Positions 1 to 4,592 are shown, counted from the stretch's first letter. The stretch: DNA of 5,774 nt from Actinomycetes bacterium (GCA_023426865.1 JAEZBT010000443.1:1-5774); one strand, 5' to 3'. Numbers and translations are program-made. Notes: generated from the sequence alone by a model not told the origin.

Positions 1-1
1 C

Positions 2-88
2 CGCCGCCGTCAACGCGCCCTGGGCAAGCTCACCCCGGTCGAGTACGAGCTCGCCTTCGCCCCACAAGCCGCCCGAACCGCAGCATGA
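2..88 (+). CDS. IS3-family-like transposase, C-terminal end (5' truncated by window)
   Basis: Only the last 28 codons and the TGA stop (86-88) are in the window; the rest lies to the left. The tail reads RRRQRALGKLTPVEYELAF followed by an Ala-rich end. Arg-rich residues, then ALG-x-L-(S/T)-P-x-E-(Y/F), are characteristic of the C-terminus of the IS3-type integrase-core (rve, DDE) transposase, where the motif follows the catalytic glutamate. The catalytic residues themselves are outside the window, so whether the enzyme is intact cannot be judged. In an intact IS3 element this ORF (orfB) is expressed by frameshifting from orfA and catalyses copy-out transposition. The family assignment rests on recalled motif resemblance alone; another rve-family transposase is possible. 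Confidence 0.75.
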   Translation, partial: RRRQRALGKLTPVEYELAFAPQAARTAA

Positions 89-104
89 TCAACCACAACA
101 GGTG

Positions 105-127
105 TCAACCACACCGACAGCAGACCC
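105..127 (+). mobile_element. Candidate right terminal repeat of the IS element
   Basis: IS3-type elements end shortly after the transposase stop in a terminal inverted repeat of about 20-30 bp. Here, 17-39 bp after the stop, is a stretch containing GTGTCAACC and ending in GCAGACCC, similar in style to right ends of actinobacterial IS3 elements. The left end is outside the window, so neither the inverted repeat nor the target-site duplication can be verified. The boundary at about 127 is an estimate. Confidence 0.35.
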
Positions 128-130
128 GGC

Positions 131-157
131 TGACGGCGTGTGCCGCTGTGGCCGTCA
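131..157. repeat. 7-bp perfect inverted repeat, possible terminator stem
   Basis: TGACGGC (131-137) is the exact reverse complement of GCCGTCA (151-157), with a 13-nt spacer. It lies between the transposase stop and the 3' end of the peptidase gene on the opposite strand, where a terminator for either transcript would be expected. No T-tract follows on either strand, so intrinsic termination is uncertain. It starts about 4 bp outside the estimated IS end and probably belongs to the flanking chromosome. Confidence 0.3.
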
Positions 158-202
158 CCGCTCCGGAGGCTTGCGGGACTGCGAGTCCACCGGCCCCGGG
201 AG

Positions 203-219
203 CCTGGTGCTCGCACCGG
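203..219 (-). terminator. Short GC hairpin after the M15 peptidase gene
   Basis: GGTGC (206-210) and GCACC (213-217) are perfect complements. Two further C-G pairs extend the stem past a bulged T at 205. On the minus strand the hairpin begins about 17 nt after the peptidase stop codon. There is no U-tract, which is common for candidate terminators in high-GC actinobacteria but leaves the call weak. Confidence 0.25.
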
Positions 220-235
220 GAACCGGTCGTCCCGC

Positions 236-835
236 CTAGCCACCGGTCAGCCGCGCGGCGACCGCGGCCACCTCGTCGGGCGTCCCGACGACCTCGATGT
301 GCATCTCGTCCGGGCGGTCGAAGTCGCCACCCCAGGCCAGCACGGGAGCGACCTCGTCGAGGATCGCGCGCAGCCGCGCGACTTGCTCGTCGGTGAACGT
401 GCCCGACGACCCGAGCGGGTGCAGTGGAGCGTTGAAGTCGACAGCGGTCCCCGACGCGTGGTTCGACAGGCCCTCGTCGTGCCCGCGGACCGGGCGGTAG
501 GCCCAGCCCCACGAGCTCGCGACGTCGATCGGCTCCACCTCCGCGTTGAACCGCTCCGCGACGTGCGCGAGCACCACCGCCACGTCGCCGTCGCGCACCT
601 GGCCCGTCACCCAGGGGAATGACACCAGCCGCGGGTCGTCGCTGTCGTCGATGCCCTCCCAGCCGTTCTGGGTGGCGCCCTCGGGCACCTCCTGGACCTC
701 GCCGCCCCGGCCTCCGCGGAGCACGCCCCATGCGAGCACCACGACGACGGCGAGTGCCGCCAGGGCGACGGGGTAGACCAGCCGGCGCGCCGGAGTGGTC
801 GTCGGTCGAGGTGCGGGACGCGTTGCGATGGCCAT
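236..835 (-). CDS. Membrane-anchored M15-family peptidoglycan peptidase (D-Ala-D-Ala carboxypeptidase-like)
   Basis: This 199-residue protein is a probable zinc peptidase that trims or cleaves peptidoglycan stem peptides outside the membrane. Residues 1-18 are a short cytoplasmic tail rich in Arg and Pro, residues 19-39 form one hydrophobic segment, and a Gly-rich linker leads to the catalytic domain (about 55-196). The domain has the M15 signatures: WGWAYRPVRG (109-118), SNHASGTAVDF (124-134; SxHxxGxAxD, giving ligands His126 and Asp133) and WGGDFDRPDEMHIE (168-181), with ligand His179 in MHxE. The closest Pfam-type match would be Peptidase_M15_4, which covers VanY-like D,D-carboxypeptidases and L-Ala-D-Glu endopeptidases; the substrate cannot be chosen from sequence. 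The first ATG (835) is preferred because a -10-like TAGCGT lies 6 nt before it; no good Shine-Dalgarno is present. The neighbour on the right is divergent, and an IS end lies just beyond its 3' end. Confidence 0.9.
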   Translation of the reverse strand: MAIATRPAPRPTTTPARRLVYPVALAALAVVVVLAWGVLRGGRGGEVQEVPEGATQNGWEGIDDSDDPRLVSFPWVTGQVRDGDVAVVLAHVAERFNAEVEPIDVASSWGWAYRPVRGHDEGLSNHASGTAVDFNAPLHPLGSSGTFTDEQVARLRAILDEVAPVLAWGGDFDRPDEMHIEVVGTPDEVAAVAARLTGG

Positions 836-841
836 GTCTCG

Positions 842-847
842 ACGCTA
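842..847 (-). promoter_or_regulatory. Candidate -10 box for the M15 peptidase, leaderless configuration
   Basis: On the minus strand TAGCGT (847 down to 842) fits the TAnnnT actinobacterial -10 pattern and is followed by CGAGAC and then the ATG. Transcription would start at or next to the A of the start codon. I see no convincing -35. This is an inference from position and pattern only. Confidence 0.4.
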
Positions 848-873
848 GGAACGCGCGCCGTGCCGCCGCGTCC

Positions 874-905
874 GGCCCCGGGCCCGCCGTCCCGGGCGCC
901 GGGCC
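874..905. repeat. Imperfect GC-rich inverted repeat
   Basis: The arms 874-885 and 894-905 match at 10 of 12 positions as reverse complements, around an 8-nt loop. A CCCGGG palindrome lies within the left arm and another spans the loop and right arm. It sits about 40-70 bp upstream of the peptidase start. It could be a regulatory site, or just a product of base composition. Confidence 0.3.
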
Positions 906-1136
906 GAACCGGCGATGGAGACCGCCTCGACCGCGAGGTGGAGGGCCCGGCGCCAGACGACGATCGTCAGGTGGGCGCCACCCAGTCCCGGGTGCGCACC
1001 CGTCGCGGCGTGGCCCCGTGCCGGCGGGTGCGGGCGCTCGGGCGGCGAGCGTCGTCCGGGAGAGCGCCCACGAAACGCACACATGACCCGCACGTGACGA
1101 TTGCATTGCCACCCGCGGTGCCCTGACCTGCGTCGT

Positions 1137-1142
1137 TAGCGT
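1137..1142 (+). promoter_or_regulatory. Candidate -10 box for the small membrane protein, leaderless configuration
   Basis: TAGCGT (1137-1142) is followed by seven bases and then the ATG at 1150, placing the predicted transcription start at or one base before the start codon. The same TAGCGTC heptamer precedes the divergent peptidase gene. No clear -35 element and no Shine-Dalgarno are visible. Confidence 0.4.
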
Positions 1143-1149
1143 CACCGGC

Positions 1150-1614
1150 ATGCACACAGTGGGCGCACGTCGGATCGGGTGGTGGGTCTTCGTGGCGGTC
1201 ATCTCCGTGCTGGCGGTCGCCGGCGTCGGCGGCCTCGTCTGGTGGTTCGGGATGTTCGGCGAGATCTTCGGGCTCTTCGGCGACTCGCGGAACGCCGACT
1301 TCGACCGGGACCGTGAGGGCCTGGATGCCGTCGTCGCCTGGGTCGAGGGCACCAAGCACGAGTCGGAGTACTACACCGAGCTGCCGGAGGACCTGGCCCA
1401 CCTCTCCGCCAACGAGGACGGCCTGATCAGCATCGGGTCGGACGGCAGCGTGTTCGTGCCGCAGTGGGCGAGCATCCCCGACGACGCCGGCGGCTACATC
1501 TACACCCCGAACGACACGAGCCCCCAGGGCTGGGACATGTGGGGGATGGAGTGTGAGGACCCGACACGACTCGACGGCGGCTGGTGGGCCTGCGGGATGC
1601 GGCACACGCCGTAG
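1150..1614 (+). CDS. Small single-pass membrane protein, function unknown
   Basis: I do not recognise this 154-residue protein. Residues 1-9 are basic (two adjacent Arg at 7-8), residues 10-33 form one hydrophobic segment rich in Trp, Val and Gly, and the rest is acidic and polar. That pattern predicts a signal anchor with the C-terminal domain outside the cell. The hydrophobic segment is followed by a Phe/Gly-rich stretch (33-44). The outer part has a high content of Trp, Tyr and Asp, for example EYYTELPEDL (73-82), GSDGSVFVPQW (98-108) and GGYIYTP (114-120). There are two cysteines (135 and 148) near the C-terminus that could form a disulfide in the extracellular space. The ATG at 1150 is chosen because it precedes the hydrophobic segment properly and has a -10-like box 7 nt upstream. 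No operon partner is evident. Reality of the gene is supported by the coherent topology and sensible composition, not by homology. Confidence 0.75.
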   Translation: MHTVGARRIGWWVFVAVISVLAVAGVGGLVWWFGMFGEIFGLFGDSRNADFDRDREGLDAVVAWVEGTKHESEYYTELPEDLAHLSANEDGLISIGSDGSVFVPQWASIPDDAGGYIYTPNDTSPQGWDMWGMECEDPTRLDGGWWACGMRHTP

Positions 1615-1624
1615 CGGCACCCGG

Positions 1625-1640
1625 GCGAGCCCAGACTCGC
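1625..1640 (+). repeat. Weak hairpin after the small membrane protein gene
   Basis: GCGAG (1625-1629) pairs with CTCGC (1636-1640) over a 6-nt loop, beginning 10 nt after the stop codon. A five-pair stem with no T-tract is only a weak candidate terminator. The rest of the 1615-1738 gap is less GC-rich than its surroundings and includes a small ATTC-GT-GAAT inverted repeat at about 1666-1675. Confidence 0.2.
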
Positions 1641-1738
1641 ACCGTGACCCCGCCATTCGCGGCTCATTCGTGAATATCGCAGGAATGCACCGTGGGAATT
1701 CTGCAACGTACCCCAGGCCTCGCCCCTCAACTCCGGCG

Positions 1739-1744
1739 TAGTAT
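1739..1744 (+). promoter_or_regulatory. Candidate -10 box for the surface protein, leaderless configuration
   Basis: TAGTAT (1739-1744) is the best -10 match in the gap and is followed by TGTCG and the ATG at 1750. The predicted transcription start is at or next to that ATG, favouring 1750 as the start over the TTG at 1744, which overlaps the hexamer. No convincing -35 is seen at 16-18 bp. Confidence 0.45.
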
Positions 1745-1749
1745 TGTCG

Positions 1750-1917
1750 ATGATCTTGAGAGGTGCGTCACTTTCTCGCGTCGGGTTGGAAGCCGGTGTT
1801 GCGGGTATGTCGGTCAGCGCGCGTTCCTCGGTGGGCAAGACTCTCCTGGTCTCGGGCGTGACGCTCGGACTCGCGGTCCTCGGGGCGGTGGCCGTCCCGC
1901 CGCAACCTGCGATGGCC
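1750..1917 (+). other. Signal peptide of the surface protein
   Basis: With the ATG at 1750 the export signal is 56 residues long. An N-terminal part of about 30 residues contains several Arg and one Lys, a hydrophobic core runs from TLLVSGV to GAVAV, and the cleavage site follows AMA, with the mature protein beginning DPASD. The internal ATG at 1807 would give a conventional 37-residue signal, but no Shine-Dalgarno precedes it. Confidence 0.7.
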
Positions 1918-4407
1918 GACCCTGCGTCGGATACCGAGCCCCTCGTCGCCGTCGTGGAGGACGAGAGTCCCGCTCCGGACGACGGGACGGTGGAACCGGC
2001 AGGTGTCGCCGACACGGCGGCCCCGACCGCGCCCGGTGCCCCGACCGACGCCGGTGCCCCGAGCGACTCCGGTGCGTCGAGCGAGCCCGGCGCCGAGCCC
2101 GTCGCCGGGGTCCGGGCCGAGGGCGAGGCTCCTCCCTCGGAGGCCCCGCCGGCGGAACCGGCAGGTGCCGGAGCCGACGCCGCCCTGCCGCTGGCGATGG
2201 ATCTTGTGCCGGGTGCCGGGCTCTCCGTCGACGGTGTGCCCGTCGAGCCGGGCGCTTCGTGCACGACCGCCACGCCGCCCCTCGACAACGCGTACTGCTG
2301 GGACGGCGGGACGCTGCTGATCCTCAACGACGTCAACCTGATCAGCATCACCGCCAGCGGGGTGGACCTGACCGTCCACCTGATCGGGATCAGCGAGATC
2401 GCGGCCGTCGACGGGCCCGGCATCGCCGTCTCCGGAGGAACCCTCACGTTCGACGGCACCGACACGCCCCGGGTCGAGATCGGGACCATCGGCCAGACCG
2501 CGACCGCGATCTCCGCCGACCACCTCACGGTCGGTGTCGGGACGAGCACGGTCACCGTGCGGGTGCGGGCGGGCCAGAGCATTCCGGCGACCGATGCCAC
2601 GGTGGTCGCGGGTAACACCTACGAGTACACCCCGCCGGGCGGTGGCCCCGGTGGCCCCGGTGGCCCCGGTGACCCTCCGGGCCCGCCACCGGGCATCCCG
2701 GGCACCCTCAGCGTCGGCAGTGTCGTCCTCGTCCAGGACGGTGTGCGGACGGCCAACAACGTGCCCGGCGTGACGGTGGACCGCATCGACATCCCGCCGG
2801 CGGTCACGTTCTGGACGGTGGACTTCGACGGGTCGGCCAACGCCGGCGCCCCCACCCCGTACGGTGCGGTGGAGGTCCAGGGCAGCGACTCGTTCTTCAT
2901 CGGCGCGTCCGGGTACGCCTCGTTCGGGACGAACGCCGAGGGCCTGTCGTTCGACGGTGGGGACGACCACGGCAGCTTCGCGTTCATCGGAGGGGAGGAC
3001 GGCGGGACGGGGCTCTTCCTGGAGGGCGGACTCGCCTCCGACAGCGTCTCGCTCGACGGTGCGATCCATGTCCGGGTCGGGTCTCAGGCTGCGCCGTCCG
3101 CGGTCGGGGTCGTCACGGACAGGAACGTGAGCACCTACAACCCGGGCGCCACCGGGACCGCACTGCTCGAGGTGTTCACCACCGCCGCTACGGCAGGGAT
3201 CACCGGCGCGGGGCCGGGTGCGAGCGTCGGCGCAGACTCGAACGGCGTGATCAGGATCGTCGCCGCTGGTGCGGCCTTCGCCGGGTTCGATGCGGACCAG
3301 GTACAGGTGGCCGCCGGCGGGGAGATCGACGCCACCTTCGCCACCCTGGGTGTGCCCAACGGGGTCTCTGTCGTGTGGCCGAGGCAGGAGCCCGGGTGCA
3401 TCGACGTCGAAGCCCCGCTCGTCGATCCGACCCTCGTCCCGGCCGACACCGTCGGCGACTTCGGGAACGACCCGGACAAGCGGTACGTGCTCGCCAGGAG
3501 TGCCACGACCTACCACCTCACCTCGGCCGCCCCCCGCCTGGTGAACTTCAGCTGGGAAGAGGGCTGGGACGCGACGGACCCCGTCATCGGCGGTCAGGTT
3601 TGCGTGCTGGCGTCCCGCGGCTGGGCCCAGGTCGACCAGGGCGTGTACTTCAGCTTCATGATCGAGGAGGGCAGCGAGGTCACGCTCCTCCTGCTCCCGG
3701 ACCACGAGTACCAGTTCGTCTCGGGGGAGTTCGAGTACGCCGGTCCGCCCGGCATCGGAGGCGGCACCGTCCCGGTGGAGCCGATCACGGGCAACGCGGC
3801 CCAGTACACCTTCACCATGCCGGCCCTGAACCTGTCGCTGTCGGCGGTCTTCGAACCGGTGGCCGACCCGGCGGGCGACGTCACGGGCACCGATGTGATC
3901 GTGTCGGCCGGAATCGAGGTGCCCGCGGGAGACATCCACGGCAACGCCCAGCTCGACGTCGACGACCTCCCGACGCCCCCCGATGCCGCCGACTTCGTGG
4001 CGGCTGCGGGACGGCGCACCATTGCCGGCTACGTCGATCTCTCGCTCGAGCAGCAGATCCAGCAGGGCGACACCGGCGCGGCCTGGGTGTCGGACGTCAC
4101 CACGCTGAGCGCCCCCGCCGAGGTGACGCTCGAGCTGGACAAGGACCTGAGGGGCTTCACCGACTACGTGGTGCTCCACGACACGGGCTCCTCGGTCGTC
4201 CCGATCCCGGCGACGTACGACAGTACGTCGGGGACGCTCACGTTCGCGACCGACGGCTTCTCGCCGTACGCGATCGCGCACGGCGCGCCGGCACGGCTGG
4301 CCGCGACGGGTGCCCCGGCGCAGCAGGTCCTCGTTCTCGGAGCGGCGGCCATGCTGCTGATCGCCTCCGGGCTCGTGATGATGCGCACCGGGAGGCGGCT
4401 CGAGTAG
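1750..4407 (+). CDS. Sortase-anchored (LAxTG) mosaic surface protein
   Basis: This is a secreted protein to be covalently fixed to the cell wall. Residues are numbered from the TTG at 1744, so the chosen ATG is residue 3. Hydrophobic region 33-51 and an AMA site (56-58) form a signal peptide with an unusually long N-terminal part; a shorter start at 1807 (residue 22) would give a conventional one. Residues 59-148 are an Ala/Pro/Asp/Glu-rich linker with GA-x-x-x-x hexapeptides. Residues 150-295 are beta-rich, with strands such as GTLLILNDVNL (189-199) and GIAVSGGTLTFDG (226-238) like beta-helix repeats. A Gly/Pro hinge (298-320) leads to a second Gly/Val-rich region (321-545). Residues 640-705, containing YTFTMPALNLSLSAVF (688-703), resemble an InlB-type repeat. 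The last beta domain ends in GFSPYAIAHG (838-847). LAATG (852-856), a hydrophobic segment (861-880) and the RTGRR tail form the sorting signal, as used by class E sortases. No sortase gene is in the window. Ligand or function is unknown; adhesion is a guess. Confidence 0.9.
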   Translation: MILRGASLSRVGLEAGVAGMSVSARSSVGKTLLVSGVTLGLAVLGAVAVPPQPAMADPASDTEPLVAVVEDESPAPDDGTVEPAGVADTAAPTAPGAPTDAGAPSDSGASSEPGAEPVAGVRAEGEAPPSEAPPAEPAGAGADAALPLAMDLVPGAGLSVDGVPVEPGASCTTATPPLDNAYCWDGGTLLILNDVNLISITASGVDLTVHLIGISEIAAVDGPGIAVSGGTLTFDGTDTPRVEIGTIGQTATAISADHLTVGVGTSTVTVRVRAGQSIPATDATVVAGNTYEYTPPGGGPGGPGGPGDPPGPPPGIPGTLSVGSVVLVQDGVRTANNVPGVTVDRIDIPPAVTFWTVDFDGSANAGAPTPYGAVEVQGSDSFFIGASGYASFGTNAEGLSFDGGDDHGSFAFIGGEDGGTGLFLEGGLASDSVSLDGAIHVRVGSQAAPSAVGVVTDRNVSTYNPGATGTALLEVFTTAATAGITGAGPGASVGADSNGVIRIVAAGAAFAGFDADQVQVAAGGEIDATFATLGVPNGVSVVWPRQEPGCIDVEAPLVDPTLVPADTVGDFGNDPDKRYVLARSATTYHLTSAAPRLVNFSWEEGWDATDPVIGGQVCVLASRGWAQVDQGVYFSFMIEEGSEVTLLLLPDHEYQFVSGEFEYAGPPGIGGGTVPVEPITGNAAQYTFTMPALNLSLSAVFEPVADPAGDVTGTDVIVSAGIEVPAGDIHGNAQLDVDDLPTPPDAADFVAAAGRRTIAGYVDLSLEQQIQQGDTGAAWVSDVTTLSAPAEVTLELDKDLRGFTDYVVLHDTGSSVVPIPATYDSTSGTLTFATDGFSPYAIAHGAPARLAATGAPAQQVLVLGAAAMLLIASGLVMMRTGRRLE
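1992..2167 (+). repeat. 14-bp direct repeat pair flanking the linker
   Basis: GGAACCGGCAGGTG occurs exactly at 1992-2005 and again at 2154-2167. The copies are 162 bp apart, which is 54 codons, and are in the same frame (both encode EPAG). Recombination between them would remove most of the linker without shifting the frame. Confidence 0.75.
2035..2088 (+). repeat. 18-bp degenerate tandem repeat encoding a hexapeptide linker
   Basis: Three consecutive 18-bp units begin GGTGCC, GGTGCC and GGTGCG and encode GAPTDA, GAPSDS and GASSEP. They form part of the disordered, acidic linker just after the signal peptide of the surface protein, which probably spans the cell wall or spaces the folded domains. 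Confidence 0.7.
2641..2676 (+). repeat. 9-bp tandem repeat encoding a Gly-Gly-Pro hinge
   Basis: GGTGGCCCC is repeated perfectly three times (2641-2667), followed by a divergent fourth unit (2668-2676). It encodes (GGP)3-GDP and continues into a Pro-rich stretch, forming a flexible or polyproline hinge between the two beta-rich regions of the surface protein. The unit length is a multiple of three, so changes in copy number stay in frame. Confidence 0.85.
4294..4404 (+). other. C-terminal cell-wall sorting signal (LAxTG type)
   Basis: The final 37 codons hold RLAATG, then a hydrophobic segment (roughly VLVLGAAAMLLIASGLVMM) and the basic end RTGRRLE. This is the three-part organisation of sortase substrates. 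LAxTG, rather than LPxTG, is the motif associated with class E sortases of high-GC actinobacteria. Cleavage would fall between Thr and Gly, linking the protein to peptidoglycan. Confidence 0.9.
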
Positions 4408-4421
4408 GCGCCGCGCGAGGG

Positions 4422-4434
4422 GTCATGGGATGAC
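4422..4434. repeat. GTCAT-N3-ATGAC palindrome upstream of the helicase promoter
   Basis: A perfect 5-bp inverted repeat with a 3-bp centre lies 15 bp after the stop of the surface protein and ends 3 bp before the predicted -35 of the helicase promoter. Its position fits an operator for the helicase, or a small stem at the end of the upstream transcript. The arms are short, so chance is a real possibility. Confidence 0.3.
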
Positions 4435-4437
4435 TGG

Positions 4438-4467
4438 GCGACACGGAGGTACCCGGTAGGGCATACT
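4438..4467 (+). promoter_or_regulatory. Predicted promoter of the DEAD-box helicase gene
   Basis: GCGACA (4438-4443, four of six matches to TTGACA) and CATACT (4462-4467, four of six to TATAAT) are separated by 18 bp. The predicted transcription start is at about 4473-4475, giving a 5' untranslated leader of roughly 120 nt. This is the best two-element promoter in the window, and it gives the helicase its own transcript. Confidence 0.55.
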
Positions 4468-4473
4468 GGCGGC

Positions 4474-4560
4474 GAGGGCCGCGCGATCTGCGCGCCCTCC
4501 GTCGTGGAGCACCGGCGGGCCACCTCTTCTCCAGAAGTGCCCGGCAAGCCGCCGCGAGCC
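4474..4560 (+). ncRNA. Putative structured 5' leader of the helicase mRNA
   Basis: Hairpin 1 pairs 4474-4479 with 4494-4499 and 4481-4484 with 4490-4493. This gives ten Watson-Crick pairs, one bulged C (4480) and a GATCT loop, and it starts at the predicted first transcribed base. A second structure pairs CGGCGG (4513-4518) with CCGCCG (4549-4554) and encloses an inner hairpin in which CTTC (4526-4529) pairs with GAAG (4534-4537). CCTC within hairpin 1 (4496-4499), and again at 4523-4526, is complementary to the GAGG of the ribosome-binding site (4578-4581), so alternative folds that hide the site are conceivable. DEAD-box helicase genes are known in some bacteria to be controlled through long leaders. 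Here the regulatory role is inference. Hairpin 1 could alternatively be a terminator for the surface-protein transcript, though no T-tract follows. Confidence 0.45.
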
Positions 4561-4575
4561 CCGACCTCGATCCCC

Positions 4576-4582
4576 GTGAGGA
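4576..4582 (+). promoter_or_regulatory. Shine-Dalgarno sequence that sets the helicase start
   Basis: GTGAGGA lies 10 nt before the GTG at 4593. The reading frame stays open upstream, but it contains no ATG or GTG between the predicted transcription start and 4593. The ribosome-binding site and the N-terminal sequence together make 4593 the preferred start. Confidence 0.65.
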
Positions 4583-4592
4583 CTACCCACCC

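Larger units (their letters stand above)
836..1149. other. Divergent intergenic region between the peptidase and the small membrane protein
   Basis: These 314 bp separate two divergently transcribed genes. They hold a -10-like TAGCGT facing outwards at each edge (842-847 minus, 1137-1142 plus), a GC-rich imperfect inverted repeat (874-905) and a palindromic CACGTG (1091-1096). Several small open frames cross the region on both strands. None has a Shine-Dalgarno, recognisable domain or plausible start, and their compositions (Arg/Gly/Pro-rich) are what GC-rich non-coding DNA gives. I call no gene here, although a degraded gene cannot be excluded. Confidence 0.6.

Noticed and set aside
845..1093. 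Possible 82-residue gene on the minus strand, containing a HPGLGGAHLTIVVWRR-like segment
   Set aside because: The segment looks slightly protein-like, but there is no ribosome-binding site or domain, and the flanks are Arg/Pro-rich. It would end 10 bp before the peptidase start and overlap its likely promoter. A decayed gene remains possible.
915..1097. Small plus-strand frames in the divergent region
   Set aside because: Arg/Pro-rich products without Shine-Dalgarno, membrane segment or family resemblance; consistent with chance open frames in GC-rich DNA.
105..1355. Minus-strand frame of 416 codons covering the peptidase and the divergent region
   Set aside because: It runs in another frame through the peptidase and antisense to the small membrane protein. 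Its translation is Arg/Gly/Pro-rich and featureless, while the peptidase frame has catalytic motifs.
1666..1675. ATTC-GT-GAAT inverted repeat in the gap before the surface-protein gene, considered as an operator
   Set aside because: The arms are only 4 bp, pairing does not extend outward, and it lies over 60 bp upstream of the -10 box. It does not match a LexA-type or other site I know.
1768..4281. Very long open frame (837 codons) on the minus strand opposite the surface-protein gene
   Set aside because: Its product is Arg/Gly/Asp/His-rich with no domain, hydrophobic core or signal. The opposite strand encodes a coherent secreted protein. Long antisense frames are a normal by-product of extreme GC.
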